Shown here: positions 58,921 through 64,000 of the stretch, one piece after another | Layout: every line of letters begins with the position of its first letter | Position numbering within the stretch: the first letter of the stretch is position 1 | Translations under genes and position numbers: made by a program | The notes under the pieces: model-generated | Databases searched by the model: none | What the model saw: the letters and a program-made list of their open reading frames with translations, nothing else | Told to the model about the DNA's origin: nothing | DNA from: Macrobrachium rosenbergii | Taxonomy: Eukaryota; Arthropoda; Malacostraca; Decapoda; Palaemonidae | Length of the DNA: 64,000 nt | Direction of reading: 5' to 3' | NCBI RefSeq assembly: GCF_040412425.1 | Contig: NC_089744.1 | Location: forward strand, 29,136,001-29,200,000

Positions 58921-59325
58921 TATTATTCTTGATCCTTCCTATTATTCTTGAGTCGAATGCACTACTAGGTATTGCAGTCATAGCTCCCCTTTACTTTTGA
59001 GCCTCCTTTGGATGTCCGTGTGTGGGCAATGTACCCGGTAAACTTGTGGAAATCGATATTACTCATGCGTTTTCGACTTGGCAAATACTGTTGCTATGCA
59101 GTGAACGGGTGGAACATCTGGATTTCACAGTTTTTTATGCGATTTTCACCGAAATCGTTGGAAGACACAAGTTCGAGTGAAATAAAGAATAAGTCCTTGC
59201 CCTCGCTGAATTTCGAACCCATGTCGGCGAGAGAACGGTCAGAGGACGTTCTTATTTCTTCACGGAGTCGACTGTCCGCTGAACGCCGTGGTTGAGAGGG
59301 GTTATATGCCATCGAAGTCCGTTTA
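58921..59325. other. no gene seen; possible SINE body
   Basis: On the minus strand this follows the 5S-like segment at 59326-59369 and includes GGGTTCGAAATTC, a B-box-like motif, so part may be a SINE body. Not resolved. Confidence 0.35.
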
Positions 59326-59369
59326 TGGTTACCCATTCACGGACCTCCAGAACCAACGTTGCTCAAGCA
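59326..59369 (-). repeat. 5S-rRNA-like promoter segment, copy 2
   Basis: Minus strand: TTGAGCAACGTTGGTTCTGG, then GTGAATGGGTAACC, following the 5S internal control region and parallel to 30328-30376. Only this portion is 5S-like. Confidence 0.5.
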
Positions 59370-59513
59370 GTATTTAAAGAACTTAAATTAATGATATAAT
59401 GAAAAAACTTAAGTGTCATACTCTCATTTGCATTATAGATAAATCTTTATTTTATTACACATTCATGAAGGGACTATTTTTTTCACATTCAGTGAAGGGA
59501 ATTCAAAATCAAA

Positions 59514-59517
<4 letters not shown>

Positions 59518-59576
<59 letters not shown>
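59518..59576. repeat. (GA)n microsatellite
   Basis: About 58 bp GA. Confidence 0.98.
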
Positions 59577-59578
<2 letters not shown>

Positions 59579-59721
59579 TGGTAACATTTGAATATTTCTA
59601 ATGAAAATGGTAGGCATAAAAAAGTGAAAATTATAGAATTTGTTACCTGTTGTGTGCTTTAATTTTTAGAATACCACGGTTGTGTAAATGTAAAACGTGT
59701 GATTCCCCAGGTGTAAAGATG

Positions 59722-59724
<3 letters not shown>

Positions 59725-59817
<93 letters not shown>

Positions 59818-60395
59818 GTATATATATATAAATTAGCTGCATATACATATATAGAATGTATACATATATGTATGTATGTTCCATCCTTGCATTTCTTGTC
59901 GACATTGAAGATGAAAATAATTTATGAACAACTTAAAACAGGAAATTATACTAAACATTAGTTATTTCCTATTTCGGGGTTAGGTTATTTAAAAGGTAAA
60001 CGACTCAGGGCAGCCACAGAAACAGTATCCATATCAAGCTTCTCATTAAACCATAATTGCAAAGTCCTTATCTTTCAATGTTAAAAGGTCGGTTTCCAGT
60101 AAAGGCGGTCTTTCATTGATCCTGCTCAAGCTACCAAAGATTCAGTATAAAGTTAATTAATTTCCCTTCGACAATTCCGTGTTTCTTAATTTTACTCTCT
60201 AAAATCTAATGTTTTTTTTTTTCGCCGAATAATGAATTCCTGAAGTATTATTCACGTCGTGTGTTCATACAGATTTTCTGTTTAGATTACTGTTTAGGAA
60301 GGATTCTTTTATCCAAATATAAGACAGTTTCTAGGTGGCATAATGAAAACCGTCAATCAGTCCCATTTACGTCATGCAAGCTGCTCTGTACAGTT
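59725..60395. repeat. direct duplication, copy 1
   Basis: Starts with a (TA)n array (59727-59830), then TGTATGTTCCATCCTTGCAT (59870), AACGACTCAGGGCAGCCACA (59999), CGACAATTCCGTGTTTCTTA (60169), CGCCGAATAATGAATTCCTG (60223). The same order recurs at 60640-61230. No coding domain recognised. Confidence 0.95.
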
Positions 60396-60639
60396 GTTTA
60401 TTGCAAACTCTTTCAGTCACTGCCTGTCCGTTCACAGAATAGCTTAAAATTTTTTAGTGTTTTAAATGCCTTATAGATATTTTGTACATATTTTTAATGT
60501 TTAGTATAATTTCAGTTGCATAAATTACAACATGCTGATGATTAAATTTGATTAAAATTCGTAATTTTAATGGATTATGCAGTGCTTGGTTTTAAGTTGC
60601 ATCTTTTTTTCTGACAAATCGTGAAACGTTGGCACGCCT

Positions 60640-61230
<591 letters not shown>

Positions 61231-61824
61231 AAGAGCCCGTTCCACTGCAAAGGCCGACGTCAGCTAACAACAAGACTGAAATCTTTGCTTGCATTTTTTC
61301 TGACAAAGGAGCAGTCATCCTCCCTAGTTAGAGAGTAATATATTATTTTAATGACATATTTCAGAAACTATGCACAAGAAGAACCCCTGCATTTGCCAAG
61401 ACTTTTCAGGCGTGTGTGTCTTGAGTATGTAAGTTGAATTAAACGAAGTAGGCGTGTGGCCGATGAGCTTACAGTGTAATTGGATAAGCAGCTTTGCACA
61501 GACGTTCTTTTTTCAGCATTTTCGGAGGATTGTGGTTTTTCTGAACATCTTACAGTTTGCCTTAGATGCTATGATGCGCATTTTATATGTGCTTGCGTGT
61601 GTGTGTGTGTGTGTGTAAATACATGAATGTGCAAAAGACATTTTGGCCTGACGTCTGCAAATCGCTGTATATTTATGCTGACGCATGCTCTGTTAGTGAT
61701 GGCGAGGCATCCGCGTCATGTCTTGCGATGTTTTATCAGAGTTCAAATGACTTTTGAAGACTTTGATAAAGGGACGCTCTGAATAGCCAGCTAGTTAGTC
61801 ACCAACGAGTGACATGTCCTGCTT
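61231..61824. other. no gene seen
   Basis: Only a short (TG)n at 61598-61616. Confidence 0.4.
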
Positions 61825-61855
<31 letters not shown>

Positions 61856-61881
61856 TTCTTCTTCTTCTTCTTCTTCTTCTC
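61825..61881. repeat. (CTT)n microsatellite
   Basis: About 18 CTT units with one ATT. Confidence 0.97.
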
Positions 61882-62303
61882 ATGCTTTGATGTTACGAAA
61901 CGTGATTTCGACCTGGGTGATTAGCATTAAGATGATATTTCTGTACACTTCTTGAAGCGGTGTAACGCGTTCATGAGCTTGCGTTGTTCGTTGCTAAAAG
62001 CGGACCTCAAATGGGTTTCATAGTTCAGAATACAGATTTTTACAAAATATATTTTCCATGAATCCTATCAACATATGCAAAGTCGTCACAGTTTGCACGA
62101 CGCCTGTGCTGCCTCAGAATAGTTGATGAAGTTGATATATTGGCAGTTGAAGGTCGTTATCATGTAAGGATAAGCAGATTATATGTTGAAAATATACTCA
62201 GGTATTTTGCTCTTTACATAATTTTTATGTCTTTTTCAAAGCGTGGTTGTCGTGTTCAGAAACCCAGAAATGGATTAAGCATTTAAACGCCACCGAGCAA
62301 CAT

Positions 62304-62306
<3 letters not shown>
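61882..62306. other. no gene seen
   Basis: No recognised feature. Confidence 0.4.
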
Positions 62307-62381
<75 letters not shown>

Positions 62382-62382
62382 T
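62307..62382. repeat. (AAT)n microsatellite
   Basis: About 25 AAT units; no LINE end recognised next to it. Confidence 0.97.
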
Positions 62383-62683
62383 CCTCTATTTCAATTCAGG
62401 GAAGTTCTCTAGTTTGTCAAGAACTGTACTCTTTGCGGATATTCATGCCAGTACTTTTGTACAGTTCCATAGGGAGTCGGATTGCATATACTATTGTATA
62501 AAGTGTTGTTTCGTCTTATCATCATCTTGATGTGCCAGCACATGGATACTATTTTTGGTTCTTGATTCTGTTATTTTCGTCGCTATTCATTTATCAAAGT
62601 TGTCATACTTAAAAATTTGGGTTGAGTTTAAGTACTTGGTGAGTTTTGTATTGTGAGATGTTTTAACATTTCTGGTTAGTATG

Positions 62684-63439
<756 letters not shown>

Positions 63440-63487
<48 letters not shown>
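63440..63487. repeat. (CT)n microsatellite
   Basis: About 48 bp CT. Confidence 0.98.
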
Positions 63488-63491
<4 letters not shown>

Positions 63492-63624
63492 GCAGTGCTT
63501 CTCCATTGCCCTTCTTCATACCGTCTTCCATTTGAAAATTTATTCTTTTTGAGACTGGGTATTCGTGGTGTATTGTGTGTGTCCGTTTGTGAGAGACGGA
63601 GAGAAAAACTGTATATTTTGGTTG

Positions 63625-63626
63625 TG

Positions 63627-63676
<50 letters not shown>

Positions 63677-63882
63677 GTGCTTCACGTTTAATGTATATGC
63701 GAGAGAGGGTGAGGATTGTTATTTAATCTTTACGAGAGAGAGAGAGAGAATGTTGTATTTTGCTACGTATGAGGAAGGGAAAGGAGATTGTGCATTTATA
63801 GTGTGCACCAGAGAAAAAGAGACAGTTTATTTAAATCATACGTTAGAGACTTAGAAGATAATGGATTTGTGTATGCTTGTGT

Positions 63883-63930
<48 letters not shown>
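63625..63930. repeat. (GA)n blocks in a degenerate 36-40-bp period
   Basis: GA runs at 63630-63675, 63735-63748 and 63885-63928, with GA-rich remnants between, separated by similar T-rich spacers (TTGTGCTTCACGTTTAATGT, GATTGTTATTTAATCTTTAC). A plus-strand frame (63489-63854) stays open through them, with recurring (Y/T)xREGE-like residues; this is probably repeat-driven. Confidence 0.7.
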
Positions 63931-64000
63931 GCGGGGGGGCGGCTGTTGTGCAGCGTCTAGGGATGTGGGGACTTCTTTTGGTGGTTTCAGTGGTGTGGTC

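Overview
This window looks like intergenic DNA from a large, repeat-rich decapod crustacean genome. The evidence is the extreme density of (TA)n, (CT/GA)n, (ATT)n and ATAC/GATA microsatellites, the repeat families (a roughly 260 bp interspersed repeat ending in an AGCGCT-bounded block, and a roughly 270 bp repeat rich in CTGTCCG), a DIRS1-like element, and a jockey/CR1-like LINE present in many pieces. Species cannot be named from the sequence. I find no intact host gene, no rRNA or tRNA gene, no CRISPR array and no bacterial or viral genome. Nearly every protein-like open frame is a broken transposon protein or a microsatellite read-through.

Layout. 0.5-2.2 kb: tandem array of a 147 bp unit. 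3.2-3.9 kb: long inverted repeat enclosing a (TA)n array. 4.5-6.3 kb: 3' end of the local LINE, then a broken Penelope-like element with a hammerhead-like hairpin in its 3' end. 6.3-7.7 kb: a perfect hairpin and a second inverted repeat with a (TA)n centre. 7.9-8.5 kb: broken DDE transposase. 9.4-10.2 kb: broken RTE-like reverse transcriptase. 10.3-13.3 kb: a jockey/CR1-like LINE on the minus strand with a 2A-like motif and a deleted catalytic core. 13.8-26.4 kb: microsatellites, two more LINE ends (16.9 and 20.5 kb) and an interspersed repeat (21.6 kb). 26.4-30.3 kb: a LINE of the restriction-like-endonuclease type on the minus strand, interrupted by a 257 bp MITE, with a 5S-rRNA-like segment at its 5' side. 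30.5-36.1 kb: mostly unrecognised DNA, dispersed repeats and a 21 bp minisatellite. 36.1-38.3 kb: a complete Mutator-like element (FLYWCH finger plus MULE transposase, roughly 110 bp terminal inverted repeats, perfect 9 bp target duplication). 38.6-39.3 kb: a roughly 43 bp minisatellite containing an inverted block. 39.9-46.8 kb: microsatellites and small repeats. 46.8-54.5 kb: a LINE fragment, then a DIRS1-like retrotransposon (gag, RT-RNase H, tyrosine recombinase, inverted terminal repeats) whose left repeat holds a hAT-type MITE with a perfect 8 bp target duplication. 54.5-64 kb: a tRNA-derived SINE, another LINE 3' end, a 5S-like segment, a roughly 0.6 kb direct duplication and more microsatellites.

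The elements do not form a cellular pathway. The window records nested insertions and microsatellite growth: (ATT)n arrays sit exactly at the 3' tails of copies of one LINE, a (CT)n array at the tail of the SINE, and (TA)n arrays at the centres or edges of hairpins. The most interesting signals are the repeated hairpin-(TA)n architecture, the hammerhead-like hairpin found twice with a covarying stem, the 147 bp array, the well-bounded MULE, and the 5S-like segments.
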